Below, piece by piece: positions 1 to 9,012 of a stretch of DNA of 64,000 nt (position 1 is the first letter of the stretch; every line of letters starts with the position of its first letter). The stretch lies in contig CP012157.1 in assembly GCA_001602455.1 (NCBI GenBank), forward strand, positions 801,733 through 865,732, read 5' to 3'. The position numbers were made by a program, and so were the translations under genes. The stretch is from Betaproteobacteria bacterium UKL13-2. GTDB taxonomy: Bacteria; Pseudomonadota; Gammaproteobacteria; Burkholderiales; Usitatibacteraceae. The notes beneath the pieces are model-generated. The model was given only the letters and a program-made list of their open reading frames with translations. It had not been told where the DNA came from and did no database searches.

Positions 1-2321
1 CGGTCGCAAAAAATATGGCGAGCACGACCGATACGGTCAAGCAGTCAATCATTACCTACACAATTGACGTTTTCAATGCGCAACAATCAACTGCCCGCAC
101 GGCACTGCTGCAAAGCATGGCAAAAAACGGGGGTGGAAAGTACTTTGCAGCAAAGTCTGAGGCGGAAATTCTTGATGCCTTAAAGCGCATCATGGCCGAA
201 ATTCAGTCCGTAGATTCGACGTTCGCATCTGCGAGCTTACCGGTGAGCGCCACCAACCGCACCCAAAACGCGAACCAAGTTTTTATTGGAATGTTCCGAC
301 CAGATCCTGATACGTTACCGCGATGGTTCGGTAACCTGAAACGGTATGCTATTGGGCGCGTGAATGGCGTGCTGGATCTTGTGGACTCAGTGGGCAAATC
401 GGCAACCAACTTGCAAACGGGATTTATCGACGATTGCGCGATGAGCTTTTGGACGACCGATTCGGGAAGTTACTGGAATAACCTCGGAACCCCAATTAAC
501 CCGAGCCCAATCAGCAATTGTTTCACGCTGACGCCCTCTCAACGGTATTCAGACTCCCCAGATGGACCGACCGTGGAAAAGGGCGGCGCGGCTCAGGTGC
601 TTCGCAAGGGCAACAACCCCTTGGGCGCAGCAACGTACACGGTTAACCGCATCATGCTGACCGGGACAACACCCTCACTGACGGCTTTTTCGACAACTTC
701 AAGTGGATTGTCTGCTGATCTTGTCGACTTTACATTGGGGAAAGACGTAAACAACGACTCTGGCTCGGGCGGATCTGGGACAACCACGTCCAGACCATCT
801 ATTCACGGTGACATTGTTCATGCGCGACCATTACCAATTAACTATGGCGGGACGACGGGTGTGATTGTTTACTATGGTGCAAATGACGGCGCCTATCGTG
901 CGGTAGATGCAAACACGGGTAAAGAGCGGTGGTCATATGTTGCGCCCGAGCACTACGCGAAATTAAAGCGTCTGAAAGACAATAACTTCCCGATTTCATA
1001 CGCTAGCGTTACCGCATTAGGTATCCCAAGCGGGCCAAAGGACTACTTCTTTGATGGCTCAACTGGCGTGTTTCAAACTCCGACCGGGGACAAGGTGTGG
1101 ATATTCCCGACGCAACGTCGTGGTGGGCGCATGTTGTATGCGTTCGATGTGAGCACCCCGACGAGCAACCCGACGCTCAAATGGCGGCATGGCTGTCCTA
1201 ATTTGACCGACGATATAGGGTGTACCAGCGGTGGTTCTAGCTACTCGTCAATCGGGCAAACATGGTCGACCCCTAACGTCGCCTTCGTCAAAGGCTTCTC
1301 CACGACAATCCCGGTGCTGGTTGTTGGTGGCGGTTACGATAGCTGTGAAGACGCAGATTCCGTTACTAAATCTTGCGGCTCCGCGAAGGGAAGAGTCATC
1401 TATGTCATCAATGCCGACACGGGCGCTATTCTTCGATCGTTCACCACGACGAGTAGCGTTGCGGCTGACGTCGCAATGGTCGATGTCGACAACGATGGTT
1501 TTGTTGATTTCGGCTACGCACTAGATACAGGCGGAAATGTTTACCGCTTTGATTTCGTTGATGGCCCGGGAACATTAGTCCCGCTTGCTGCGGGGGACTG
1601 GAAATTTCGCAGAGTCGCCTACACAAACGGGGGTTATCGTAAGTTCTTGTTCCAACCAAGCTTGTTCCCCACAGCCAATAGCGTGTACGTTGCGATGGTG
1701 TCAGGTGATCGCGAACGGCCACTGATTGGGAACTATCCATACACAACCCCAGTCGTCAATCGTGCCTACGTTTACAAAGATGACTTGACGGCGAGCTCCG
1801 GGGCGATCGATATGGACGGTTCTACTTTCATTAACTCCACCGATTCATCAACGACCACCTGCACATCGACATCGCTGCTGGCAGATAGTGCGAAGCGAGG
1901 TTGGTTCTTTAGCCTAAATGAAAATGGCCCCGGTGAGCAGGGTGTTACTTCTGCGCTAATCGCGGCAGGGCGAGTGACGTTTAGCACGAACCGTCCCGTA
2001 CCAACATCGGCTGAGTCTTGCGGCAACGCGCTTGGCGAAGCACGCGGATATTTGGTAAACCTGTTCAATGGATCAGGCGCGATTGCGGGGACGAATGGAA
2101 ATTCGTGCGGTGGTAGAAGGTCAACGGTATTCCCCGGCGGCGGCTTGCCACCATCGCCCATTATTGGGGTGGTGCCAGTGGATGGCATTCCAACGGCAGT
2201 GATGATTGGGGCGCCTGATGCGACGGGGGCTACAACGACCACGATCGGTGTGACCAAGGTGAACCCAAAGATTTCTAACGTGCGGACGAGAACCTATAAG
2301 TCTATTAACACCGATCAGTAA
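1..2321 (+). CDS. pilY1: PilY1-type type IV pilus tip/biogenesis protein (5' end outside window)
   Basis: The reading frame is open from the first base, so the N-terminal part, including most of a von Willebrand A-like domain, lies upstream of the window. What remains begins at the end of that domain and continues into the PilC/PilY1 beta-propeller: an outer-blade segment near nt 880-940 (YGANDGAYRAVDANTG), then FPTQRRGGRMLYAFDV. A calcium-site-like DVDNDGFVD lies at about nt 1483-1509, matching the site that controls pilus extension and retraction in PilY1 proteins. The family works at the pilus tip with the minor pilins. Family assignment is secure. Which of possibly several pilY1 paralogues this is cannot be told. 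Confidence 0.9.
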   Translation, partial: VAKNMASTTDTVKQSIITYTIDVFNAQQSTARTALLQSMAKNGGGKYFAAKSEAEILDALKRIMAEIQSVDSTFASASLPVSATNRTQNANQVFIGMFRPDPDTLPRWFGNLKRYAIGRVNGVLDLVDSVGKSATNLQTGFIDDCAMSFWTTDSGSYWNNLGTPINPSPISNCFTLTPSQRYSDSPDGPTVEKGGAAQVLRKGNNPLGAATYTVNRIMLTGTTPSLTAFSTTSSGLSADLVDFTLGKDVNNDSGSGGSGTTTSRPSIHGDIVHARPLPINYGGTTGVIVYYGANDGAYRAVDANTGKERWSYVAPEHYAKLKRLKDNNFPISYASVTALGIPSGPKDYFFDGSTGVFQTPTGDKVWIFPTQRRGGRMLYAFDVSTPTSNPTLKWRHGCPNLTDDIGCTSGGSSYSSIGQTWSTPNVAFVKGFSTTIPVLVVGGGYDSCEDADSVTKSCGSAKGRVIYVINADTGAILRSFTTTSSVAADVAMVDVDNDGFVDFGYALDTGGNVYRFDFVDGPGTLVPLAAGDWKFRRVAYTNGGYRKFLFQPSLFPTANSVYVAMVSGDRERPLIGNYPYTTPVVNRAYVYKDDLTASSGAIDMDGSTFINSTDSSTTTCTSTSLLADSAKRGWFFSLNENGPGEQGVTSALIAAGRVTFSTNRPVPTSAESCGNALGEARGYLVNLFNGSGAIAGTNGNSCGGRRSTVFPGGGLPPSPIIGVVPVDGIPTAVMIGAPDATGATTTTIGVTKVNPKISNVRTRTYKSINTDQ

Positions 2322-2391
2322 GACGGGCTGTTAGGGGGTAGAGTCGAATTGAGGATACTGCTAAAATATCGGGCTATCGTGAAAAACACGG

Positions 2392-2467
2392 GCCCGAATA
2401 GCTCAGTTGGTAGAGCAGCGCATTCGTAATGCGAAGGTCGTAGGTTCGACTCCTATTTCGGGCACCA
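2392..2467 (+). tRNA. tRNA-Thr (anticodon CGU)
   Basis: A 76-nt cloverleaf with acceptor GCCCGAA/TTCGGGC, D arm GCTC/GAGC, anticodon CGT at 2425-2427 in a TTCGTAA loop, T arm with GGTTCGACTCC, and an encoded ACCA end. It closely resembles the thrW tRNA of enterobacteria, a classic integration target. Part of its anticodon arm is repeated at 18880 (see findings). Confidence 0.97.
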
Positions 2468-2512
2468 ATAAAATCAACGGCTTACGTGAGTAAGCCGTTT
2501 TGTTTTTGGGCT
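2421..2512 (+). repeat. att-like repeat, left copy (tRNA anticodon arm + terminator)
   Basis: Two blocks, 2421-2436 (16 nt, tRNA anticodon arm) and 2476-2512 (37 nt, terminator), recur exactly and in the same order at 18880-18895 and 18896-18932. The 39 nt between them (2437-2475) are missing from the right copy. This is what a tRNA 3'-half att site with a later deletion would look like. Confidence 0.7.
2476..2507 (+). terminator. Rho-independent terminator of tRNA-Thr
   Basis: A perfect 10-bp stem (AACGGCTTAC / GTAAGCCGTT, loop GTGA) followed by a T-rich tail. The same hairpin with its tail occurs at 18896-18927. Confidence 0.92.
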
Positions 2513-2711
2513 GCAGCCTTGATGTAGCCTTAATGTAGCCCTGCCGAGCTTCTGGGAGCTAGACGTGGTAAACGTTGTTGGTATCTCTAGTCAGAGTCGG
2601 TCCTGGGCATTTTTATTAGTTAAGGTGGAGACCTTGGCTACAACTGTCGCGATTGGCCGCGATGCAGGCTATCCCCGTCGCAGATGTGCAAATCGGGCTC
2701 CAGTAGCATCG

Positions 2712-3449
2712 TCATGGCGACATGAATACTGGAACAACCTTCCGCTTTGGCATTTCGTCATAGGTGCGCCCATTTAATTCGCGCCCGGTCATGTCTTTCC
2801 GTACGCCGCCCCATTGCTTGAAAAAAAACTTGACTCGCGCATCGCGGCACTGCCGAAGTATTGATTTCACCCATGCCTTTTCCATTGGCCGAGAGCCCCG
2901 GCCGGATTCACCGCCGACGATGACCCAATCAATCTTGGTCAAGTCGAGATCATCAAGTGCGCCGATAAGCGGTTCGCAAGAAAGAAACTTAACCTTCGCT
3001 GGCGTCTGCCTCAGAAAATCAATTCGATCTACTACCCTTTCGTCTTCCACACTGACACCCATCCAGACATTTTCCGGCCATGGCAAATGTGGTGCCAGTT
3101 CGGCCAATCGCTCGCCACGCTTAGTAAGTACTTGGAAGACGTGTTGCGGACACTCAGCCATCGTTTCAAAAACTGCGCGGATGAAACTGAGCGGCACATC
3201 CTCTTGGAATAGATCACTCATCGAATTGACGAAGATCGTGCGCGGCTTCTTCCAACGACGAGGCAGGTCGATAAGATCGTGGTGCAAGGTCGGTGCAAAC
3301 TCATTCACATATCGCACGCTTCCCATCAAATGAAGGCGGTGGGCCATGCGCTCGGCGTAACAGTTTTTGCAGCCTTGACTTACCTTGACGCAGCCCGTAA
3401 CTGGGTTCCACGTCATTTCAGTCCATTCGATATTAGAGAAAGTTGCCAT
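2712..3449 (-). CDS. DUF5131 (phage Gp37/Gp68-like) three-Cys-motif protein
   Basis: A 245-aa protein of full family length. Near residues 8-33 it has WNPVTGC followed by [10 protein letters not shown], the cysteine pattern that gives the three-Cys-motif family its name and resembles the Fe-S loop of radical SAM proteins. Also visible are [25 protein letters not shown] and VIVGGESGR, all typical of DUF5131. The molecular function is not established. It faces the divergent TcmP gene 112 bp away, the partner that gives TcmP its name (three-Cys-motif partner). The whole pair is intact and lies inside the tRNA-bounded island. Confidence 0.85.
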   Translation of the reverse strand: MATFSNIEWTEMTWNPVTGCVKVSQGCKNCYAERMAHRLHLMGSVRYVNEFAPTLHHDLIDLPRRWKKPRTIFVNSMSDLFQEDVPLSFIRAVFETMAECPQHVFQVLTKRGERLAELAPHLPWPENVWMGVSVEDERVVDRIDFLRQTPAKVKFLSCEPLIGALDDLDLTKIDWVIVGGESGRGSRPMEKAWVKSILRQCRDARVKFFFKQWGGVRKDMTGRELNGRTYDEMPKRKVVPVFMSP

Positions 3450-3561
3450 AGAAGAACTGTTTATTTGTACAGTATTATAATGATAACCGCAATAGGCAAG
3501 ATGAGGTAGGGAATGTTACTGCATTGAAATCGCTCGGAACTCAAACAAACTGGCAAACCCC

Positions 3562-4401
3562 ATGATCCAACCTGACTCAGAACTCCTGCAACCTGATTGC
3601 TTTCCAAGCGGCAAAGTGCTTGAGGTAGGCGATTGGTCCATTGAAAAGCATCATCTGCTTCGCAGGTATGTAGGCGCTTCGTGTGCCGCGAGACGCAAGT
3701 GGCCAAAGCGAGGCTTCATCGATTTGTTTTGTGGACCCGGACGGACGCGCGTGAAGGGCACCGATGTCGAGACCGATGGCGGCGCAGTCGTCGCGTGGCG
3801 CCAGGCAAAGATGAATCTGGCGGAATTCACGGATGTCATCATCGGCGACATCGACCAAGATAGTCTGCTGTCGTGCGAAAAAAGACTGCTTGCGCTTAAC
3901 GCTCCCGTGACCGCATTGCTGGGCTCGGCAGAAAAAAACGTTGATGAGGCTATGAAACGGTTGTCAGCCAACGGACTGCATCTGGCATATCTTGACCCAT
4001 TCAACATGGAGCACTTGCCATTCACGGTCATCGAGAAGCTGGCGAAGTTTCGCAATATCGATATCGTCGTACATTTCAGTGTCATGGACTTGCAACGCGA
4101 GATTGAGCTTGATTTTTTACGCGACGCTTCACGATTTGAAGCCTTTGCGCCGGCCTGGAGGAGCCAAGTCGATGTGTCTGGGCTAACTAAGCAAGGCGCG
4201 CGTAGCGCGTTCGTAAAATACTGGCTAAGCCTCGTCGAATCTTTGGGCTTTCGATGCTCCAAAGAAATGCCGCTGATGACTAATTCGAAAAACGGCCCTT
4301 TGTACAGGATGATGTTCTTGATGCGGCATCCGCTGGCGGAACGGCTCTGGAACGAAATCGCTAGGGGGCAAAAGCCGATGCAGGATTTGTTTGGCGATTG
4401 A
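3562..4401 (+). CDS. tcmP: Three-Cys-motif partner protein TcmP
   Basis: A 279-aa protein with the methyltransferase-like segment FIDLFCGPGRTR (about residues 53-64), then a GDIDQDS acidic loop and YLDPFNMEHLPF, where an amino-methyltransferase would carry its (D/N)PPY-like motif. These match the TcmP family, which occurs almost only next to three-Cys-motif (DUF5131) proteins. The family is seen from the sequence and the partner lies divergently upstream. A nucleotide- or SAM-dependent activity is only an inference from the Rossmann-like motifs. Confidence 0.82.
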   Translation: MIQPDSELLQPDCFPSGKVLEVGDWSIEKHHLLRRYVGASCAARRKWPKRGFIDLFCGPGRTRVKGTDVETDGGAVVAWRQAKMNLAEFTDVIIGDIDQDSLLSCEKRLLALNAPVTALLGSAEKNVDEAMKRLSANGLHLAYLDPFNMEHLPFTVIEKLAKFRNIDIVVHFSVMDLQREIELDFLRDASRFEAFAPAWRSQVDVSGLTKQGARSAFVKYWLSLVESLGFRCSKEMPLMTNSKNGPLYRMMFLMRHPLAERLWNEIARGQKPMQDLFGD

Positions 4402-4427
4402 CACCCGTTTGAATTCGAAAGTCGCAT

Positions 4428-4901
4428 TTATTTTTTTCTTACCAAATCAAGAAAGACATTCACTGCAACAATGGCGTCGATCACTTCCTGCTTGGGAATG
4501 TTGGGAGCACTCGGATGGGAATAAGGATTCATCACAACGTCCTTCAGCATTTCAAGTCGCTTGATAGCTGCGTCCCAGTCGGCTTGCTTTACGCTTCCCG
4601 TAGCTGTCCATCCTTTCAGCTTGCTTAGGAGAACTTGCGTTTTGTACGTTTTTTGATCTACCAGATAGGGGATTTCAGTTTTCTTGAGTTCGCAGGCCCC
4701 GCGGACAACATACTCGAATGCCTGACGGGCATAGTTGGCGGCGGCCTCGACGTAGCCAAGCTTAAGAAGGTCATCCGCCTTCTGCAAAAGTGCCGACGCC
4801 GGCCGGTTCTGCGTAGTACGGACAATTGGAATCGGCATGGGCGCGGTGGCTGCGTTGTCACCCTCGTAAATCTCAATGGGTAAATTGGGGTCAGACACCA
4901 T
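4428..4901 (-). pseudogene. HEPN-like C-terminal fragment, 5' end replaced by a repeat
   Basis: A 157-codon frame. Its first seven codons (MVSDPNL) are encoded entirely by the repeat motif at 4881-4903, so the apparent start is not the gene's own. The body is helical: an ARQAFEYVVRGACE segment (about residues 58-71) and, near the end, MNPYSHPSAPN followed by helices. This resembles the HEPN-like tail found at the C-terminus of SMC/RecF-like or DUF4145-type proteins. I read it as the last ~150 residues of a larger protein whose front was lost at the repeat junction. Expression from the repeat-supplied ATG is possible but unproven. Confidence 0.5.
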
Positions 4902-4985
4902 TTATGAAATCCTAGTTGGTTTGTCTCCCAAGGGTAAATTGGGGTCAGACACCATTTATGAAATCCTAGTTGGTTTGTCTCCCAA
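4878..4985 (+). repeat. Two perfect tandem 54-bp repeats carrying the breakpoint motif
   Basis: Copies 4878-4931 and 4932-4985 are identical. Each holds TAAATTGGGGTCAGACACC and then a 31-bp tail ending GTTTGTCTCCCAA. The block separates the HEPN-like fragment from a 5'-truncated Rhs gene. Other copies of the core motif, all in this orientation, lie at 7026, 61786 and 62434. Confidence 0.9.
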
Positions 4986-6259
4986 CGCGGAATCAGCAAA
5001 TAGGGTCGGCCACCACAACCTCAAGCCTCACCAGCGTCCTCCACCCAAAAGTCACCCAAACCTTCAACGCCAACGGTCACCTCACCGTAAAGACCGTCAC
5101 CCCGGAAGACACCTCCCCCGCAGGTTTACAAGCAGGCAAACAAAGTCAGCGTTACACTTACAGCGTGAGTGAACGACTTCTCAGAATCAGCGACGGCAGC
5201 GGGGTGGCCAACAACACCAACACCACCAACACCGCCAACAACGAGCAGGGCAACGAGATTGCCCGCTACGCCTACGACCCCTTTGGGCGCAGGATCAAGA
5301 AGACCGTTTCACAAAACCCATCAGGCCAAGGCAGCCCCGGCACCACCCTGTATTTCTACGCCGATGAAGGGCTGATTGCCGAAGTCGATGGCAACGCGGG
5401 TAGCACAACGCTGGGCAACATCACCACCACCTACGGCTGGGTGCCCGCATCTGCCAACACGGGCACATGGGGCACCGCACCGCAATGGAAGCGCGACCAT
5501 GCCGGGCAGAGTGGCGCGACGAATCCGCAGGGTGACGCATCAACGAATGGCGTTGAGCACTACTATCATGTGGACCATCTGGGGACAAGTCAGCGGCTCA
5601 CCAACGCGCAAGGTGAAACGACATGGCGAATGGTGAGTGAAGCCTTTGGCAAGACGTTTGTTGACACCATACTCGCGCCCGCAACAACAGGAACCACCAC
5701 CAACAACTTGAGGTTTCCGGGACAGTATGAGGATCAAGAGACGAACACGCACTACAACTACTTCCGAGACTATGACCCGAGCACAGGAAGATATGTGCAG
5801 AGTGATCCGATTGGGTTGGCGGGGGGGATTAATACGTATGGCTATGTCAAGGGCCAGCCGTTGAGATTTATCGATCCCGATGGTCTGCAAGCTTTACCGC
5901 TACCAATTTTTCCGATTCCGGGGATGCCTTCCCCTGGGCGACCGGCTAACCCTACTCCCGACAATTCACTTGACCCTTATCCGAGCAAGCCAGGCTGGAC
6001 GTTACCTCCAATTCGCGTTCCTAGTTGGCTACCCGATTGGTTAAAGCCCGCGCAACAGTGTAAAGAGGAGAGAGAGGAAGAGTGCTCAAAGAAACTTCAA
6101 GAAGATGATGCGCTTTGTGTAGCTATTGCTGGCCCTCGATACGGCAGGGCTGGTATTGCCATTTGCAAAAAATCGGCAATGGAGAGGTACTCTGAATGCC
6201 TGCGATCTGGCGTGAATGGTATTCGCACTCCTTTGGCCGGCGTGAGCACACCGCTATGA
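4970..6259 (+). pseudogene. Rhs/YD-repeat protein, C-terminal part only
   Basis: About 420 codons of an Rhs protein whose large N-terminal shell was lost at the repeat block. Seen in order: YD-type repeats (ARYAYDPFGRRIKKTV), the conserved core GVEHYYHVDHLGTSQRLT, then NYFRDYDPSTGRYVQSDPIG and a GGINTYGYVKGQPLRFIDPDG end, which is the usual Rhs core boundary. After this comes a unique 120-residue tip: Pro-rich, then a Cys-rich segment with a CKEEREEECSKK start and SECLRSG end. Such tips are normally toxins, but I cannot name the activity. No start or secretion region survives. It overlaps the next gene by ATGA. Confidence 0.75.
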
Positions 6260-6513
6260 CCGTTAATGTCCATTCCAATTCGTTCTATGTGGAGTTTGAC
6301 GTCGAGCGAGATATGCTTGTAGTTAGACATCCGAATCATCAGGAATTTAAGACGCCATTCATTGAAATTCGCCGAGAGACCCTAAATGAGATGACCTTCA
6401 AGCAAGCGTCTGAATTTATTGGTGAGCGATTGATTTTATTAATGCCATCTCTCAAGGCTATGTATCAGGACTATCTTTGGACCGAGGATGGCGAGCCGCC
6501 GAGAAAGGTGTGA
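6256..6513 (+). CDS. Small protein coupled to the Rhs tip (possible immunity protein)
   Basis: The ATG at 6256 overlaps the Rhs stop codon (ATGA), a good argument for this start. The product is an 85-residue acidic protein beginning MTVNVHSNSFYVEFD and ending in an EDGEPPRKV tail. No family recognised. Rhs tips are normally followed directly by their immunity gene, so an immunity role is likely by position only. Confidence 0.55.
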   Translation: MTVNVHSNSFYVEFDVERDMLVVRHPNHQEFKTPFIEIRRETLNEMTFKQASEFIGERLILLMPSLKAMYQDYLWTEDGEPPRKV

Positions 6514-6639
6514 TCTTAGTTGGCACGCCTTAGGGCTTCATCACTAAAGGTTCCAGGGTCGAATTAAATCTCGCTGCTTAATCTCTTTATAAAAAGAAGC
6601 ATTCCCCCAACGCCCGCTTCTCGGGCGTTGTTGTTTTAG

Positions 6640-7028
6640 CCGCTGACGCGGCTAACGCGTTGCAGCCTGCGTCCGCCGCTTGGTGCTCGCACTCGCCTTA
6701 GTTGCTGCGGCAGTGACAGGCACCGCCCCCGCCCAGCGTCGCGCCTGATACTTCAGGATCATCCCATCGATCAATTCCCCGTTGGCCGGTCAAATTCCCC
6801 CACCCTTGGCCACTTCAAATTCCCCCACCTCGCTGAGCGATTAGCGGCGTAATTCTGCGCCGGTTCTTAGCTCATCGGGAGCCGCACTGGCAGGACGTAT
6901 CTTCCCCCTTCGAACCAACGAAGGGGTATGGAGTGAACGTCTTGAAGCCACATCTGCAAACAACCGTATTTACGCTTCTAGCTGCTGGCGAGAGCCAACG
7001 TGAGATCGCGCGCATCACTAGTGAGTAA
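6640..7028 (+). mobile_element. IS21-family remnant (one end plus start of istA)
   Basis: Repeated TCAAATTCCCCCACC blocks at about 6789-6830 are the multiple terminal repeats typical of an IS21-like end. A GTG at 6933, preceded by GGAG, then opens VNVLKPHLQTTVFTLLAAG and ESQREIARIT, the N-terminal helix-turn-helix of an IstA transposase. The frame stops at 7028, where the breakpoint motif (7026-7050) cuts it. The DNA at 6640-6780 resembles the end of a second IS21-type gene, but no frame is intact. The element is dead. Confidence 0.7.
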
Positions 7029-7050
7029 ATTGGGGTCAGACACCATTTAT
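7026..7050 (+). repeat. Breakpoint motif, single copy
   Basis: TAAATTGGGGTCAGACACC followed by ATTTAT, identical over the core to the two copies at 4881 and 4935. It lies exactly where istA is truncated and the IS1380-like end remnant begins. Confidence 0.85.
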
Positions 7051-7055
7051 CCTAG

Positions 7056-7108
7056 ATTTTCCATTAGACCCAATTTCTAATGGAAGCCATTAGCGCAAGT
7101 CATTGATT
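7056..7108 (+). mobile_element. Left-end remnant of an IS1380-family element
   Basis: These 53 bp match the left end of the intact IS1380-type element (49478-49530) with only a few mismatches, including TAATGGAAGCCATTAGCGCA. No transposase follows, so only the end remains. Confidence 0.75.
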
Positions 7109-7179
7109 GGAATGGTATTTAGGGTGTTGTTCCGCTAATCTACGCTATCGCGTTTTTAGTGCGGGGGTTTGGATGGGTG

Positions 7180-7389
7180 CAAAGCCGGGATAAGTACGGC
7201 CGGACAATCGGCGAAGTATTTCTAAATGGCGAGTCGGTGAACGAATGGATGGTGAAGGGAGGCCACGCTTGAGTTTATGCGGCAAAGCCAAGGCGCGAGT
7301 GGATTCCGTTGCAGGAGTCGGCAAAGGCGACAGAAATTGGGTTATGGCGAGATCCGCGACCAGCCGCACCTTGGATATTTAGGCGATAG
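7180..7389 (+). pseudogene. Thermonuclease (SNase-like) C-terminal part with in-frame stop
   Basis: The frame reads DKYGRTIGEVFLNGESVNEW, then MVKGGHA, stop, VYAAKPRREWIPLQESAKA and GLWRDPRPAAPWIFRR. This is the C-terminal half of a staphylococcal-nuclease-like domain. The stop (TGA, 7270-7272) sits where the family has Trp, so a TGG-to-TGA change is the simplest cause. The N-terminal half is missing upstream. Confidence 0.75.
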
Positions 7390-7438
7390 CAGTTTCTGCT
7401 AAGAATGCAATGGACAAGCACGGATTCAGCGCAGATTG

Positions 7439-7978
7439 CTAAAACAAGTCACCTGTTGTTGGCGTAGGCGCCCAATCTTTCTTGGGCTGCGGCTTTTCTC
7501 GTTTGGGACGCGGTGGCATGGGCTCAGGCCGCGAGGTCATGAGCTCTGGCGGGAATGGCTTCAATAGCTTCACTGCATCCATCGGTGTGGCGTTAAGCCA
7601 GGCGAGATAGTTTTCTGGTTCAAGTATGACAGGCATGCGCTTTTCATCACCTGGGCGATGGAACTGATTCATTACCGGATGCGTGTGAGCATTAATAGTC
7701 AACATCGTGAATGACTCGAAGTACGCGTCGCCCTTACTGTGGCTTTCCCACAAACCACCAATAGCAAATGGTTCACGACTGGCCATCTCGATTCGCCAGC
7801 GGACCGCCTGACCTGTTTGCCAATTCGGTTCATAGAATAGTTCGGATGGCACCAAACAAAACTGTGCGCGGCTCCATGCCTGACGAAACATCGGCTTCTC
7901 CGCAACCGTCTCCGTTCTAGCGTTGTAAGCCATGCGCCCAAGTTTGGTGACTTGATCATCTTTTGCCCAAAACGGCAC
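7439..7978 (-). pseudogene. SRAP (YedK/HMCES-like) protein lacking its N-terminus
   Basis: The frame shows NARTETVAEKPMFRQAWSRA, FYEPNWQTGQAVRWR, GLWES and TMLTINAHTHPVMNQFH, diagnostic of SOS-response-associated peptidases, which crosslink to abasic sites in ssDNA. The N-terminal MCxR segment with catalytic Cys2 is absent. Just upstream the homology (VWNGRPRGLGL) continues in another frame, so there is a frameshift near 7980, and it then runs out by about 8060. Without Cys2 it should be inactive. Confidence 0.7.
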
Positions 7979-8120
7979 AAGCCCAAACCGCGCGGGCGTC
8001 CATTCCAGACGGCCAGCATTTTCACTTTCGGCGCTTGCCGGCCGGTTTCATGCCGCGCTGCTTGGAACCCTAGTTTTTGTTTCTGTTTTTCTTTCATTTG
8101 CAGAACCCACGGACTGGTAT

Positions 8121-8423
8121 TTGATATTGGCAATATGGCTCGGTGTGGCTGTTTATGTCGGCATTTTGGTTGGTGCAAGTCGTGCGAACGTGACCTGCAT
8201 TTGGCTATCGATCGTGCCACCCGCAGGTATTTTTCTCTACACCGCGCCAAACGTCATATACAATTTTTGGGAGTTCGCAACTGATAACCCAATTTACCTA
8301 GATTCACCAGGGACCATTTTTGCTGTTGCTGTCTACGGAGTATTTCTTACCGTTCCGTCGGGATTGGCACTTGGAGCGTATTGGCCGCAATTGCGTAAGC
8401 GATTCTTGCCAGATGACCACTAG
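8121..8423 (+). CDS. Small integral membrane protein, probably 5'-truncated
   Basis: Hydrophobic segments LILAIWLGVAVYVGILVGA, WLSIVPPAGIFLYTA and a third near TIFAVAVYGVFLTV, ending in a basic QLRKRFLPDDH tail. The frame is open back to 7956 and includes another hydrophobic stretch (LLGTLVFVSVFLSF), but no ATG exists. TTG at 8121 is the only conventional start. The SRAP remnant overlaps it on the other strand, so the true start was probably lost at a junction near 8000-8060. No family recognised. Confidence 0.4.
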   Translation: MILAIWLGVAVYVGILVGASRANVTCIWLSIVPPAGIFLYTAPNVIYNFWEFATDNPIYLDSPGTIFAVAVYGVFLTVPSGLALGAYWPQLRKRFLPDDH

Positions 8424-8430
8424 TCCATGT

Positions 8431-8452
8431 TCGGCCAGAAGCGGCGGTTCGC
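8431..8452 (+). repeat. Cassette-boundary motif (six copies in the window)
   Basis: TCGGCCAGAAGCGGCGGTTC here. Related copies are at 8871-8890, 9577-9600, 10269-10288, 11069-11090 (GGTCAGACTCGGCGGTTCCC) and 20035-20055. Each is the first recognisable element after the stop codon of a small gene or toxin–antitoxin pair. Confidence 0.7.
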
Positions 8453-8528
8453 CTCGGTCGTCTGATTGCAGCCGTCAAGTAGGTGAATCGATTGGAAAAC
8501 AACAGACCCCGAATCTTTGAGCCGATAA

Positions 8529-8834
8529 ATGATTTTTGCTGATATGGACTATCCAAGCAGATATGAGGACTTCCACGGGGAGTTGGTTTCGTTCTTGACT
8601 GCACGCTTCACGCGCGTAGAGTCTGGGCTTCAGGGCGATTCGTATTGCTGGGTTTTGGATGGTGGTGAAAAGGTTTCAATTGATACGTTTGATGCGATGA
8701 AGCACCAAGTCAAATCAACGAGGGCTGGCCCACACGTTCAGAACGTCATTTCTACTTTGCAGCAGCGATACAAGCTAAAGGTGTACGAGAATCCCGAACT
8801 TGAGGCGCATGAAGATGACGCGGCTGCGACATAG
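8529..8834 (+). CDS. Hypothetical 101-aa protein
   Basis: A compact soluble protein (MIFADMDYPSRYEDFHG...) with an acidic C-terminus (EDDAAAT). An internal ATG at 8544 is an alternative start. No recognisable domain. It is flanked on both sides by the cassette-boundary motif, so it looks like one unit of a small-gene array. Confidence 0.55.
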   Translation: MIFADMDYPSRYEDFHGELVSFLTARFTRVESGLQGDSYCWVLDGGEKVSIDTFDAMKHQVKSTRAGPHVQNVISTLQQRYKLKVYENPELEAHEDDAAAT

Positions 8835-9012
8835 CTTTCGAAATCGTCCAACCGGCGGCATGCCAAAACCGGCCAGAACCGGCGGTTCGCGAGCGCTTTC
8901 TGATTTCATAGTTTGATCCACCGAATCGAATGAAAAACAATGTGACTCCGACCCCTGGCGTTTGTTCTGAGACTCGGATTGTCGCCATAAGTTAAGTTAG
9001 GCCGCAAGGACA

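Noticed and set aside
4658-4999. Minus-strand frame with a repeated LGFHKWCLTPIYP segment
   Set aside because: The peptide repeat is only the two 54-bp DNA repeats read in another frame.
8846-9002. Possible integron attC site (GTCCAAC ... GTTAGGC) before the gene at 9013
   Set aside because: The end boxes fit loosely, but the inner arms are not complementary, and the other gene boundaries in the array show no matching pair. A shared motif exists, but not a convincing attC.
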